From: Stratiolaelaps scimitus
Lineage: Eukaryota; Arthropoda; Arachnida; Mesostigmata; Laelapidae
Reading direction: 5' to 3'
NCBI GenBank assembly: GCA_019614645.1
Contig: JABWDB010000004.1
Span: forward strand, 7,750,001 to 7,814,000
Length of the DNA stretch: 64,000 nucleotides
Every line of letters begins with the position of its first letter. Positions within the stretch are counted from its first letter, which is position 1. The notes beneath the pieces were generated by a model that had not been told where the DNA came from, made no database searches, and saw nothing but the letters and a program-made list of their open reading frames with translations. The translations under genes were made by a program, and so were the position numbers. Shown here piece after piece: positions 23,500 through 35,499 of this stretch.

Positions 23500-24560
23500 T
23501 GGAATACTGCGGACCAGAACGATTCTTTGAGAGCGCTGCTTGAAATCAACTTTCGTCGCGAAAGCTTAACACCCGAAGCGTTCTCAAGACTACGGCAGCG
23601 AAAGGCTATTTTGTCACGTAGTATTGTCCACGCAACGCGAATGTCCTCTTACGCATATGCCGCCTGCATCTATGGGTTTACAATACAATACAAGTATTGT
23701 GCTTGTGACAAATTGTCGGCACCTCCTCCGAATAGGCACGATAACTGTTGCGCGCCTCTCGGCGTCGAGCACACCGAAAACGATGTTTCATTCGCCCGTT
23801 CAGGCGATGACGGCTGCGAGCGCGTTGACGCGCTCTGTGTGATCTAAGACGACGGAATATTTATTGACGTACCGCCGGCTGGGCCCGAATGGCATAACAG
23901 CGCTAACCCTTGCTCCGTTCCTTTCTGCACAATAGTCGGATGTTGCAGAAGTAGAGAGACGGAGAAAATGAGAGAAAACATGTCGGAGAGCATTCAGGGT
24001 CGCGCAGAGACGACAGGGGAATGTCACCTGCCTTCAGTACTGCAGAGAGGAAGGAAAGAGATGCGGATCCGTGGAGCACGGGGTGCTGAAGCTCGAAAGT
24101 AGAATCTTGCGCGGAGCTGGCCGGGCAGCCGGACCGAATGTCTTCTGTACCGTAGCGCCATACCCTCTGGGACCATAGTCTGAGCCCATAAACTTTATAG
24201 GAAACAACTAGCAGAGGCGTCGATATTACAGGCCTCCGCTGTATGCGCGCACCCTGCGTCGTCAACCAGGCCTAAACTCTAACCCCCAGATCTGGATTCG
24301 CGCTCAGCAAATAACTCTTCCTGCCGTTTCTCTAGCAAACCTATCCCTTCCGGCTCCTGAGCTACTAAGCGTACTCATGAAACTTAAGCAAAATGTCTCT
24401 ATTTGCCACGGTTCGTCCTGTCCGTGTCGTCTCCTAAAAAATTGATTGGCCTCCCGGTCCGTGCGACTCGCCTGGATAACTAGCGGCACAGCAAAGCGAG
24501 GCCAGAGGGCCACAAACGAAACCTACGCGAGCGAACTCACACGGGAACAGGCAAACCCGA
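23500..24560. other. GC-moderate block, no supported exon
   Basis: Open frames on both strands. A minus donor-like GTGAGTTCG near 24537 could end an untranslated leader exon for the membrane-protein candidate to the left, but no start codon or promoter confirms it. Confidence 0.35.
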
Positions 24561-25100
24561 GGCTGACATTGTTGAATGGCCAGCTAGACGTTGTAGATGA
24601 GAAAATATAAAAGTTCTGTTAAAATGACTATGTCGCTCATAGATTGGCTGAAACAAGAGAACGAGAGAGTGAGAGACAGAGATGGTGGTGGGGCAGTTAG
24701 ACCAGGAGACGCATCTTAAGAGGATCCAGCTGCTATTAAGACGTGAGGGGGATGCCCTTCTAACAAGCGATCCCTGCTCGCTTTCAGCCTTTTCCCTTCT
24801 TAAAAGGACGTTTTAGGCGCTACGGCTTATTGTCTTCATTGTGTCAGGTGGTGCACAAGGGGTAACAAACAAACGCCAATAGCACTGACGTTAAAGCAAG
24901 CACCGGTATCCATTTTCGCTGCCTGATCCGAATCACCTGATCTGTAATCACCTGCTTGTTACGCAAAGAAGTGACAAACATTATTGCTAAAAAATCCAGC
25001 AGACGAAGGTCGCATTAGTTTGTACTCTTCTATAATACATCAGAACAGATTTCATGTGTTCTCGTTCTCTGCACATTTTGGCATAGCCTCCTTGCTAATC
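24560..25100. other. Spacer, nothing recognised
   Basis: AT-rich to neutral sequence with short local repeats of an AATCACCTGATC-like motif near 24930-24955. No supported coding frame. Confidence 0.45.
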
Positions 25101-25105
25101 AAGCC

Positions 25106-25259
25106 CGGTGGTGTGGTGCATTCGTGTGCGCCTTGCAACCAGAGGTGCACGGGTTCGATGCCCACCCTTGAACGTTTGCATTTAAGGGCGTCCGGCTTTT
25201 GAAGCAATACAATTGCAATGCCGTCGACTGAGTTCAATGTTAGCTGAGAGTCAGCCCAA
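25106..25259 (+). mobile_element. tRNA-derived SINE, copy 1
   Basis: The 5' part carries a pol III B-box-like GGTTCGATGCC at 25152-25162 and an A-box-like TGGTG segment about 45 bases upstream. The 3' part shares TTTGCATTTAAGGGCGTCCG, then GAAGCAAT..AATGCC, and ends with TGTTAGCTGAGAGTCAGCCC. The same blocks in the same order occur at 49.7 and 56.0 kb, and the 3' end recurs at 43.5 kb. No poly-A tail is present. The internal tRNA-like head is what puts it in the SINE class; the family name is unknown to me. Confidence 0.65.
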
Positions 25260-26200
25260 AAAAGCAAAAGCCGCTTCGTTAGCCGTAGCTCTCGTCGATA
25301 TTGCCGTATTTTACGTTCTGGTGTGAGGCATCTTTTCTACTTCGCTAATGTGTTCCTGCGAGAGAAAATAATAACCGCGTTAGTCAGTGCTGTGCGATGA
25401 TATCACGTGTTTCCCATGCGATAGCCCATCGACCTGAACTGATACCATACAATCGTCCCAGCAGAAGCTTACCTTGTCATCTCATAGGTTATAGTATTAT
25501 ACGGTAATATATATATTTTCGTACCTACATTTTGGATTGCCCCCTTGACACCGCAAGCCGACGCAGCCTTTTCTATGCGCGCTGCACAATAGCTCCGAGT
25601 TGCTTGCCAACACCGCCAAGGAAAGTATCGCCTTTACGTCTTCATATGGTTATCTGTTTGGGCTTCCGTGTGTTGTGGCTGAACGCCATTTAGAGCAACG
25701 TATGACGTTGAACCCAGCCCCGGTCGAAGCGAACGAGCTCAGCCATCCCTCGGGGTCGTGGTTTTCGTCGTCATGGGATCCCCATTGCCTCCACCCCTCT
25801 CCGCGTTGTTGTCTGCAGGAAAAGAAACAGAGCCCGGTTATTTTAAACTCATGACAACCAGTCAACCGCCCGTGGGTCGGCCCTTGCTAACGCCCGTGCG
25901 CGGGCTCTCGCAAACGGCAGCCCACTCTCGCTTTTCCCGCTTCAAGCAGCCCTACAGGCCAACCTACAGGCTGAGAGTCCTCAGCATTTCCTTACGTCTG
26001 GTTCCCTTTTGGAAACATGGCAGAGAATTGCGCAGAGGGGACCCGCAACGCAACCCCTGGGCCCCGCCAACTAACTAACCAACACACCCGTACAATCGTA
26101 CCTACTCACAGTCAGCAAACGCAACCATTCGTTGTCTCTCGTCCAAAGAGTGCGGCCGGCAGTGCCGCGAACGGAGAAGGGTAATTTTGAGCCACCGACG
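25260..26200. other. Spacer and GC-rich block without supported exon
   Basis: A plus acceptor-like GTTGTCTGCAG lies near 25819. The frame after it is short and ends at TGA within about ten codons. The frames of 70-106 codons here have no paired splice sites. Confidence 0.4.
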
Positions 26201-26205
26201 ACAAC

Positions 26206-26231
26206 GACAACAACAGCAGCAGCAGCAGCAG
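26206..26231. repeat. (CAG)n triplet repeat
   Basis: About eight CAG/AGC units followed by GTCGTC/ATC triplets. Confidence 0.85.
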
Positions 26232-26583
26232 TGTCGTCGTTATCATCATCATCGAAGTCGTCGTCAACATGAGAGCACTGTTAGCTACGAGTTAACAAGC
26301 GAGGAACGCGGGGACCCACCAACTGCGATGAAATTCGAAATCGTGCAGTAGTTGCTGCCGTTGCTGTTGCTGCTGCTACAACTGGTGCTGCGCCTGCCGT
26401 TATTGTTGTCAACGCCACTTCAGAGACACAACAGCCTTTTGTGCTGTTGGCTAGCGATTACACCTGCGGACGGAAAGGTGGGTAGACTCGCTCGTGTGCT
26501 GGCTTCACTGGGCATGGAAAGTAATAGGTAGAATAATGGCCGGGAAGACTTGTTCACTTGTGCCCAATAAATGAGCACAGAGT

Positions 26584-26601
26584 GAGAGAGAGAGAGAGAG
26601 A
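26584..26601. repeat. (GA)n microsatellite
   Basis: Nine GA units. Confidence 0.9.
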
Positions 26602-26698
26602 TGAGTGAAAGACAAGCACACGTCACAGAGAATAGGTTCAGGTTTACCCCGAATACTTAGAACACTATACACGACAGATGAGCCTAAACCACTTCTGG

Positions 26699-26948
26699 CT
26701 AGCGGCTAGTATCATCTGTTATATGCCTGGCGCGAATGTGAGTCCGGATGACAACGAATTGGGACAAAAATTGCCAGAACATTGTGACGTCGATTGCGAC
26801 TTCGATCCAGATCGATGCCCGAGTATCAAGAATGAGAAGGTTGGCCCGCCAACTTAAGCTAAGATCATATTTACAGAAATTCAACTGGTCGAACGCTTGA
26901 CGGCCGCGCACTTCAATGAGTTGATGGGTTGAATAGCGCTTGCTCGTT
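26699..26948 (-). CDS. Weak candidate exon or decayed coding sequence
   Basis: On the minus strand, a run of nine T and GAAAG precedes a frame of about 82 codons ending in TAG. The translation is balanced in charged and hydrophobic residues (for example FDQLNFCKYDLSL and RASIWIEVAIDV) and does not look like a triplet artefact. There is no ATG in the first 60 codons and no domain I recognise. It could be an exon, or a remnant of a transposable element. Confidence 0.25.
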
Positions 26949-28663
26949 CTTTCAAAAAAAAATTTAATTTCTTAGACAGTTATTGCTAGATTCGTATTCC
27001 AAGCAGTACGCGTACAGATAGATACATCCTGTGGGTGATATAAATTTGGACTGGATGAATGGAGGTGAAAATAGATGAGAGAGTGATCGGATGACCCAGT
27101 GAAGCCATGACGTTCGATAGGGATAAGCTGCATGGGAAATTAGTGCCACGTTCCTAACGTCTTATTGCCGCTGACTGGTTGTGATCATCACTCCCGGCTG
27201 TCCCTGATGCACGTATCTATCTAGTCGCCAAGTGCTATGGGCCAGCCATGAACAGGAAAGAACAGCGTTGCGGGGGGGAGGGGTCCTGTGTCATTGCATC
27301 CATCGTAGTTGGGGGTGCGGATCTCAGGATGATTGGAGGACGAGCGCGAGATTCTGCTCGACCACCCTTGGGACCTCCAGAGTATGCGTGCGTGTACCCC
27401 GGCGCCAGGCGCCGTGACACGGTCAAACGTGGCCGCTGCTATGATGTTGTTGTCGGCGACGGCCTCAACCGAGCTCCTCCGACCTCCATCTACCCCGGGC
27501 ATCTACCCCGGTGATCTCGGCAGTCAGCTCAGAGCCAGCCGGTTTGCCTGTCAGATAGTCTCCGCTGGGAGTGGCAGTAGCTGCTGCTTGCTTCGTGGCT
27601 TCAACTCGAAACACACGAGGAATTCGCTTTCCATTTCCTGGAGAAGACTTGAAGCTGGCTGAGGCTGAAGCTGCCGTTTGGTTTTTATTGGATGCTCATG
27701 TCTGTCGTCGCCACCACATTGCACGTGAGCAAGGTCCACGATACACTCGTGGACAACAGGACGCCAGCCACCGAGGCAGCCAACGCCTTCAAGCCTTCTA
27801 TCGTTGGGTAGAGGATTGTGAGGGGTGGCTGGATTCAACGGAACTGAGCTAAACTACTTCATCTTCCTTGTGCTTTTGGTCTGGAAGGGCAATGTAGCTT
27901 GGGAGGATGGACCTGACTGACTGCCGACCGGTCGCAGAGCGGTTGCCCGCGGCGGCAACGTATCCACCTAAAGCCTCAAATGACGCTCGATACGTTTGGA
28001 TGTCCTTTGCTTGGTGGCCACTGGGCCCACCACGTTGAACGGCTACGCAGGGATCCGGCGATCCAACCGCCCCGGCCGTCTCCGGTTCAGACTTCGGTGG
28101 GCCTGTTTGGCCTTCCCACCACCCATCTACCATTGGGTTGACTGGCTTTACTCGACGCCAGAAGCAGCAGCATCAGCCTAAAGGCCTAGCTTTTGCAGGC
28201 CACCGAGTAGGCGAGTTGGCGGAGCAAAGTAGGCCGCTGGCTTCGTCAAGCGGCGAGTGGACAGGCAGCGGTGGTGAGCAGGGCGTCGTCGGCGGGGGCT
28301 CTGCTACGGCCGCCGCTATCGTCGCTGCTGCTGCGTCTGTTGGGGGTGCCGCTTACTCATTGAATTACAAATTCTCAATGGTTGGCCGTCGTTTGCCGGC
28401 GAACGACGTCTTCTCTTTTCTCGTCGTCGCCACAGCTAGCGAAGTCAACGAAGTAAACAGCCATCGCACAGACCAGACTAACCGAGCAAGCACTCCGACC
28501 GAGAACACCCCAGAGCCCAGTAGGGCTGAGTGGGGAGGGCCAGGGTAGTTGAACAAGCCGAGCTCAAGCCCCAGCCGGCCCCCCGGCCGTGTCACCCGCT
28601 CTGCCGCCTCCTGCTGCCCAAGTACAACTTGAGGTGTGATCCGGTAAGGAGTTAGAAGCACGG

Positions 28664-28686
28664 ACGACCGACCGACCGACCGACCC
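28664..28686. repeat. (GACC)n tetranucleotide repeat
   Basis: Five GACC units. They are the source of the apparent Gly-Arg-Ser-Val repeats in the minus frame that spans them. Confidence 0.85.
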
Positions 28687-29158
28687 ACAGACAGACATAC
28701 CGAGCACGGTTGGTTCTTGGCTACAGCAGCGAACAACAACCAGCAGCAGCAGCGACGGCGGCATCTCCCTGAGGATACACAACTGGCGCCTCCGCCCAAT
28801 CTCCGGTGCCTGTTCCCTGCCTGTTCGACCGACGCATCGACCAAGCGAACGATGGTTTGCCTGATTGAGTTTAAGCATGAGTAGATCCCTTCCTGGCATG
28901 GCTTACTTCGCAGCCTCGTTCGACCACACTCAACCACATCGGTATTCTCCTTTTTCGTTCTCCTCTTCCCGTGTATGACGTTCGCGTGAGTGGTGGTCGG
29001 AGATCCCATTCGGTGAGCAGCAGCTGAGCAAGTCGCGCGGGAATCAAGCAAGCCGGCAACCATCGAACCACGCAGTGCAGGCAACAGGCACGACTCAAGC
29101 AACACTTTCGTCAAGTGCCATGGTGTGAAGGAATAAGGGAGAGAAATAAGAGAGCGAC

Positions 29159-29179
29159 AGAGAGAGAGAGAGAGAGAGA
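29159..29179. repeat. (GA)n microsatellite
   Basis: About ten GA units at the right edge of a GC-rich island. Confidence 0.9.
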
Positions 29180-29267
29180 ACACTACGAGAAGTGCCGCCC
29201 GCAGAAGAGGAAATGTACCGAGGAGCAACGAGCTGATGTAATCGCACCTGTTATATTCTCAATGCAG

Positions 29268-29369
29268 TTGCTTCGCCTGTCCGGTGTGTCAACACTGATC
29301 GGGACGATTGATCTTTGTCATCTTCCTAGAAAGATGTTACCTTCAGTCAGCCCGGTATCGTACAGCAAG
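29268..29369 (+). CDS. Weak candidate internal exon (34 codons)
   Basis: An acceptor-like ATATTCTCAATGCAG is followed by 34 open codons ending in phase 0 at AGCAAG|GTGTGT. The peptide is hydrophobic to neutral (LLRLSGVSTLIGTIDLCHL at its start). The donor is not ideal and the frame stays open beyond it to 29420. Confidence 0.2.
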
Positions 29370-29419
29370 GTGTGTGGAAGGTTCACTCCAAAGCATCTTC
29401 ACTCTTGCTGTTGCCTTTG

Positions 29420-30560
29420 ACGAGGTTAAATGACTTTTTTGTTTTGGGACCGAGCTATTAGTGAATAGTCGGCAATTTTTTTTCGGTGTTATAATTCATT
29501 ATAATGGTGATGTGTGAACGTATATTTGCCAATTCTGTGTGGGAAGTTTTCGAGAGGCAAGTGCCCAGACGCAGCAGGCATATCAACATACGTCACCTTT
29601 CGTCGGGATAATTAGCTAATATACAGACAACAGAAATAATAGGGGGGTTAATTTTAGTCCACTGAGTTCACACTTATTCTCACGCTCTCTGCGTACATTT
29701 CTTTGTTAATATCTTAGTAACAAATCTGTCGATAATTCTCCATAAGTCAAATGACTTAGCAATGAGTAACCGTGCCAAGGTTCGCTGGGGCCCCGCCCAG
29801 GACGATTGCGAGCAGCTCTCCATAGCACGGGACGACATTAGTCGCAAGCTGCAGCCAGTTTCGTATGCTTACCTGTGTTTGCACGGAAGCTCCAAATGAA
29901 GCAGTCTATTTCTCAATCACCCCTTTATTGTTTGCCCATTGATGAGCGCTTTCAGCTTCTAATAGCGAATCACCTCAACGAAAGTCCAACGCAACGATGC
30001 TACTACTGACAGACCTTCAGCGCGGTTGTTGCTATGCTCGCTGCGGTTAACGGCTTGCTGGTTTCCCTTTTTCTACGATTCGCCTTCCTCTGCCTAGACG
30101 GTTCCATTAATCCGTCGAGCACTGCCTTAACCTCATCCATACCCGTCCACAGTTCCGCTGCCTGGCACGACCAACCGACTCGGAGCTGTATTGTACGACG
30201 ACTTCGCCATTGTCGTCGTCGTTCTTAGAGTGTGGTTGTCGTTTGCGACGAGGTGTGCAATCTGTATAAATATATATAAACGAGGAAGTCCCGGAATAGC
30301 CAGAGGCCCGCTTCTCGAACGTTCGTCGTTTGTGTTCATGTTTGTCTTACCTTGTGCTGTGCACTACCGCCGTCCCCTCCCCTCCTGCGAATTACCGTCC
30401 TAATCCTGGCCAGTCCTTCGATGGTAACTGTCCCTTCGGCTCTCGCGTTTCGCTAGTGAGGGCTGCCCCATCCCTCTCCCTTTCGGCTTTATCTTTGCCA
30501 TCTTCTTCTCGTTTTTCGATCCAGCTGGATCCGGTGGGCAGCCGGGCACATACTAACGCA
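29420..30560. other. Spacer and GC-rich block, nothing firm
   Basis: AT-rich to about 30.0 kb, then moderately GC-rich with overlapping 60-83 codon frames and no paired splice sites. Confidence 0.4.
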
Positions 30561-30599
30561 CGCCGATACTCTGCATAAACCATACAGCGGACCGCCAAA

Positions 30600-30618
30600 C
30601 ACACACACACACACACAG
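30600..30618. repeat. (CA)n microsatellite
   Basis: About nine CA units. Confidence 0.9.
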
Positions 30619-30875
30619 ACATCCACGTGATACAGACCGACACAGACTCATCCAGATTGAGAGATCTGGGTACAGTGGTGCGTATCTATCTCGCAAATAG
30701 AAGCGAGCAGCCTCACTGTGAAAAGACAACGGCCCGCAGCGTAGGGTAGCTCCATCGACCCAGCAGCAGGACCGCAGCGTCGGAGGCGTCGGTCGCTGCG
30801 ACTTTACCAGTCGACATTTACTGGCAGTCTCAGCAGCAGATTCGCTATTCGTCTGTCTGTCGACTGCTCCTAGTG

Positions 30876-30896
30876 ATGCTGCTGCTGCTGCTACTG
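30876..30896. repeat. (GCT)n triplet repeat
   Basis: Six to seven GCT units in a GC-rich island without a supported frame. Confidence 0.85.
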
Positions 30897-31183
30897 CTGA
30901 TGTCGCTATTCGTCCTGCCAGGACCGGAACAGGCGACGTCTCCGACAGCGGAGCGAGCAGAAGAAGTAGGTCCTGCGCCCTGAGCGAGGAGAGAGACTAC
31001 GCTGACCGACTGTGTAAGACTGTATCCCGACCGCCGACTTCAGCCACTGCTTGCTCACTTATCCCTTAAGCCGGCCGGTGATTATTGCAAATCATTAGAT
31101 TCAAGCTCCACTGGCTCTCTATTACACGGAAGAGGCACAGGCGAGCAGGCAAATAGATCGACATGCGCGATGGACGCGACTGA

Positions 31184-31205
31184 CTCAATCTCTCTCTCTC
31201 TCTCT
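31184..31205. repeat. (CT)n microsatellite
   Basis: About ten CT units; a second (CT)n run lies 200 bases downstream. Confidence 0.9.
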
Positions 31206-31407
31206 ACCTCTCCGACGCTAGACAGTATCTCTGAAGCGCGGCGAGCAAACTCAAGCACGGACTGACTACGTCTTCTGTGTGCTTTCGAACTGTGCGTAAC
31301 TACCGAGTTTTGCTTCCTTCCTCGTCCAGTGAACTCCCGTCAGCCGGTCTCGTAGTGGACCTTCTATATGCACCCCCGTATAATAGTGTGAATGTATCCT
31401 TATTTTA

Positions 31408-31429
31408 CTCTCTCTCTCTCTCTCTCTCG
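31408..31429. repeat. (CT)n microsatellite
   Basis: About ten CT units. Confidence 0.9.
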
Positions 31430-31635
31430 CATACGAGTGTTGTCTCTACTGTCATCGGCTCAGACGCTACTACTGATCTGGTGGGGTATCAGACAACGAG
31501 AGGAACTAACAGCTGCAATGTAACTACACACGGACGGCATATGCATTATAGTCCATATATTATAGTATATGTCATACGAGCACTATTTAACGAGAAGCTA
31601 AGCGTTTGTACAATTGCAGTTCCGTAGATAAATAA

Positions 31636-31657
31636 ATATGTGATTGATTGATTGATA
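31636..31657. repeat. (TGAT)n run, possible LINE tail
   Basis: Short TGATTGATTGATTGATAC array directly preceded by AATAAATA and followed by TTTATT. Short tetranucleotide tails of this kind close some LINE elements, but no reverse-transcriptase-like frame was found on either side. Confidence 0.35.
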
Positions 31658-31699
31658 CTTTATTACCATTATGGCTATGTAAGGGTAAAACGAGGATTG

Positions 31700-33580
31700 T
31701 GTCCCTTAAATGACATAGATTGGACATAAGCCTATTAAGACATCGCCTATTTCGGGCGAATTAAATTATACTTGAACATGTTGAACGGTTGCACAAACAA
31801 AAAAATGAGGAGACGATGCGAGATGTTCTTTGAATGAAGTCTATAGGATGAAGAGGACGTATTCGTGTATTTCACTGAGATCTGTAATCATATCACTGAG
31901 CTTTAACTGGAGTTTTGCGGCCAGATCTTATACGGCTGAGCCACCGCATCGTATATATATATATATATATTTAGAATATTGAACAGGCAACTCACTAGCA
32001 CTCTATGAACTCAATCTGTATCGACTGGCAGTGCCAACAGTGCATCCCACGGATATTACTCGGGCACCCGTCTCTGTGGGCGAGTCAGTTTGATTACTGG
32101 GGATCTAGAGCTGGTTACATACAAATAACTGGTTGCTACTGATTGTGGCTCCGTCTGAGGTATCCAGGAACGGATGTGCGAGTGTAGTGGAACAGCAGGG
32201 AAAAGAGAGTGATTCCAGGACGATCAATAGAACTCCCAGCTTAATTAAGATTAGCCAGCAGCAACTAGGAAGCTAAGGTTGTCCTGAGCCCACTCCAACT
32301 CCAGGGGAGATTGTCCATCGAACTCATGACCGTTGCTAAATAGCCATCATGTGGCAACGAGTGGAGTGCCGAGTTTCGCGGAGATCAGCGAGCGGCTGCC
32401 CCCCCCCGCAGCGAGCAACTGTAACATACCACCGACTGAAGGCGCTGTCTTGGCCGGGGCAGGGATCCTGCGACCGTAGCCGAAGACGAGACCGCTTTCC
32501 CGACTTGAGTTTCCACAAGATAACCACAAGGGCAGTCCTCAACGATAGCTTGATTAGGTGTTTTCAGTAGGCCATCAGGTATTTCGGGAACCATCAAACA
32601 ACTGATGTGCGCCGCTTATAGCGCAGCACCTATCCTGATCATCTCGCTGTGAAGCATGTGCAAACGCTAGACTTACCCGCCACCAATGAAGTCGTTCTAA
32701 TGTAGGTAGCGTATGATGTAGTCGGGCCCGTGGACGCGTGTATTCTGTAACCGAACTCTTGGGCAATAGACAAGAGAACGTATACTGCATGGTTGCCTTT
32801 GCTTATCGCGCGTTTTGCTGTTCGGAGGTATTTTCACGACGTACTTCACTATATTTTTAGAGGCTGACGATTTTTAGTGGATGATTCTGAACGATCACTT
32901 GTCATTGAAGGGAAATTTAACTCAACTCAACGTCCGAAGATCCTCCGGTTTAACCCACACAGCGTCCTGTCCGTAGCCGATATGGCGATAACGACAAGCA
33001 ACAAAGTTGGTTTCGCAAGCGTATTACTACTATATAATGAGCATTACATCGACCAATGCAACGACCCATACGTCCATATATTTCATAGACTGTACAGAAT
33101 AATGAGGCATTTGTCATTTCGTGGAAACGTGAGGAGCGGGGGATCCGCTTCGTAACAAGGGCTGGGGAACCTTTCATAACCAAATTAGGACGCTTGTAGT
33201 AAATGCATAGTGGAGGAATAACTAAATAGATCATTCAATGAAACCATTGAGTTATCACCATGTTTATGTAACACGCACTATTCCGCTGCTTCGTAAATAA
33301 GCGAACGACGCTAGCTCAATGTTTATAAATGTTTCGTTCACCCGACGCTTATTCCGAAGAAGAAGAATATAGGCATTGTAATGAAAACCTGCAATCACGA
33401 TCAATTGCCGACATGGAACAATTATTATAGATTCTACGATAATACTGGATACATATGTGAGCCCGTTTTTTTTTCACCCACGCAGTTGTATAATCAAAGT
33501 GTGACGTGACCACATTTCTTTAATCTCTGCTGGCGCAATACAAAGGAGTGCATTTGCCATTAAAATGAGTCAACAAGCCT
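31700..33580. other. AT-rich spacer with a small GC-rich block
   Basis: A TA run lies near 31953-31970 and a poly-C run near 32400. The frames at 32336-32600 exist in four overlapping versions and are not called. Nothing else was recognised. Confidence 0.4.
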
Positions 33581-35190
33581 GACGCTTACCACCAGACCCG
33601 GCACTGTGGTAAGACCAGCGCTACAATGCCAACATAATATACAACAAGTACTATAGGCATTGGCGTCACTGGGAAACGCAATGGCGTGCTACGTCCACCA
33701 ACTAGCGCTGCTAACTCAACGCAAATGGCCCCTGTGTGGGTGTGCATTATGTTATCTGACTGGTCGGCTGGTATGGTCTTGCTGCAGCTGCTGACGTCGT
33801 CGTCGACGACGTTCGTGTGGTTCGTTCGGGTTTTGCTTAAGTTCGCCGCTGGCGGTAGTAGCGGTGGCGTCCGTGCTAGTGTTGTTGTTGGAGCAAGTGG
33901 CGGCAGATAGATTGCGCCCGGCAGCATCATCCGGGATTGGCACCAGTCGCCAATATACACCCACATTCAGAGCGACACGCGAGCAGTCACACAGCACCTA
34001 GGCATACTAAGGCTCCACCGTACACGACACCACTACAAGCACTACGACTGCTATTGCAGCCACTGCTGCCGCAACCGGGCTTCGTTTCTTCGTTGGCCGG
34101 TGAACAACAGAGGACGAGATGTAAGTCGATATCTTTTATTGCCGTGCGGTAAAAGCAACAACGACCAACGGTAGCTAGCTGGTCGGTTGGTTGGTTGGCG
34201 AACGAACGAACGGGCGGACTGCGCTCGGTGGGGCTGTAGCACTTGCCGCCAACAGCCGCAAACGACTCCGAAGGGTTCCGGTGGTCGTTGCGTCGAGCAA
34301 CCGTCGGACCGACCGGCCGGCCGGCAGGAAGGCAGCAAAGCAGACAGACTGACTGCCAGCCGTCTTTTTCCTGTTGTCGAGGCTGCGAGGTTGCCGCTCC
34401 TGAGCCTCCAGTCCAAGACAAGCAGCGGTGACGCCCGAACTTCCCCGAAGACGGCAGCGGCAACGTACGACTACGTCGACGAGGAGCGAGGAGCCTGCTC
34501 GACCACCGAGAGCAGCCCCCCTACAAAGGCAGGCCTCTGATCCACCAGCATTTTGCCAATGGAAGTACCACCACCGCTCACGCGGCAAGTGAACAGCCAA
34601 CCACTCTCCGACTGTGAGTCTCAATTTGGCGTCGGCGCCGGCAGTAGCGACCGCAGCAGCAGCAGCAGCAACAACAGGAGGGGGGGCAGGCAGCATCGAG
34701 AGCATCAGCGAGAAGGCGAATGAGAAGGCAAAAGCCCATCGTGTGTTGTCGTCGGTGGGGGGGTGCTGTTGACGTTGCTTTACACGCCAACTCGCCAAGT
34801 CGACGTCACTTACGTTGATGAAACTACGAAACATGACGGCACAAGCGGCATAAGCACACGCAGACACACATATATAGTTACGTACGCAGACAACCCTCTA
34901 CAACCGACAGCCACTCATAGAATTTGCTATACAAATGGGGTACGCGTCGGTCCCGAGTTTCGCTGTTGTGGCCTGCAGGGGACGCTCTATCCACGAGCTT
35001 GTTGATTCTCCCTGACCCACTCAACCTCTCTCGTCACGATCTCCTAGATATCAAAGTACAATATTTGCCGAGGATGTCCCTTTCATTAACAATGGCTAGT
35101 GTATTATATCAGCGTATCGTATCAGGAAAAAAATGCAACTGACGACTTCTAAACACCATTGACAAAAAACGTTGATTTGCTCGTTCTTGC
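33580..35190. other. GC-rich island, no supported exon
   Basis: Contains CAG units at 34653-34671 and GGTT and CGGCCGGC stretches near 34180-34330. Minus frames up to 230 codons overlap plus frames of 60-117 codons. They are Ala/Ser/Arg/Cys-rich and lack domains. Confidence 0.4.
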
Positions 35191-35203
35191 TACAACTGTC
35201 CAG

Positions 35204-35491
35204 CTACAGTTCACTGGGGGCGTCTGTTATCCAGCACGCATGGATGACGGCGGCGGCGGCGGCGTCGACGTAAATGCCGTCGTTGCCGATGTCCAATGTC
35301 GACATAGCGAGCGACCTGCAATAAGGGGCAAGCAGCCGGAACAGCAAGATCTGCAGTTAGATCCAGACCGTCTAGAAAGTGATAAGAGGTTTACATGGAT
35401 AGCAGAGGCTACCGATGGGCTGACTGGGCGTCGTACGGCCACCGTCTCCCTCAACGTTGCTCTCTCTCTGTACCGAGCACCAGCTCTAACG
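35204..35491 (+). CDS. Candidate internal exon, faintly cadherin-like
   Basis: A good acceptor-like tract (TTGCTCGTTCTTGCTACAACTGTCCAG) precedes 96 open codons ending in phase 0 at AACG|GTAATG, a weak donor. The middle of the peptide reads LDPDRLESDKRFTWIAEATD and continues GLTGRRTATVSLNV. That spacing recalls the C-terminal half of a cadherin repeat, where an A-T-D-G turn is followed by a strand ending near N-D. The calcium motif D-x-N-D-N is missing. A short Gly run from GGC triplets lies near codon 17. An ATG occurs at codon 13, so a start here is an alternative. The cadherin link is inference only. Confidence 0.33.
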
Positions 35492-35499
35492 GTAATGAT

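Larger units (their letters stand above)
27180..29250. other. Large GC-rich island, no supported exon
   Basis: This block contains the 287-codon minus frame at 28365-29228. Its translation contains Ser-Val-Gly-Arg-Ser repeats from a (GACC)n run and long Leu/Ser/Arg stretches. At least three other frames overlap it. It has no recognisable domain, and I consider it a chance frame. Confidence 0.4.

Noticed and set aside
25152..25162. Functional tRNA gene at the B-box sequence
   Set aside because: No cloverleaf with acceptor and anticodon stems can be drawn; the box belongs to the SINE head.
28365..29228. 287-codon minus-strand frame
   Set aside because: Built partly from a (GACC)n repeat, with several other frames open over the same bases; no domain and no paired splice sites.
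29340..29360. Fifth SINE copy (CAGTCAGCCCGG resembles the SINE 3' end)
   Set aside because: Only about a dozen bases match and none of the other SINE blocks are present.
34120..34340. CRISPR-like or satellite array from GGTT/CGGCCGG repeats
   Set aside because: Short tetranucleotide simple sequence without spacers of uniform length.
34175..34867. 230-codon minus-strand frame
   Set aside because: Ala/Cys/Arg runs from CAG and GCC triplets, overlapping three other frames.
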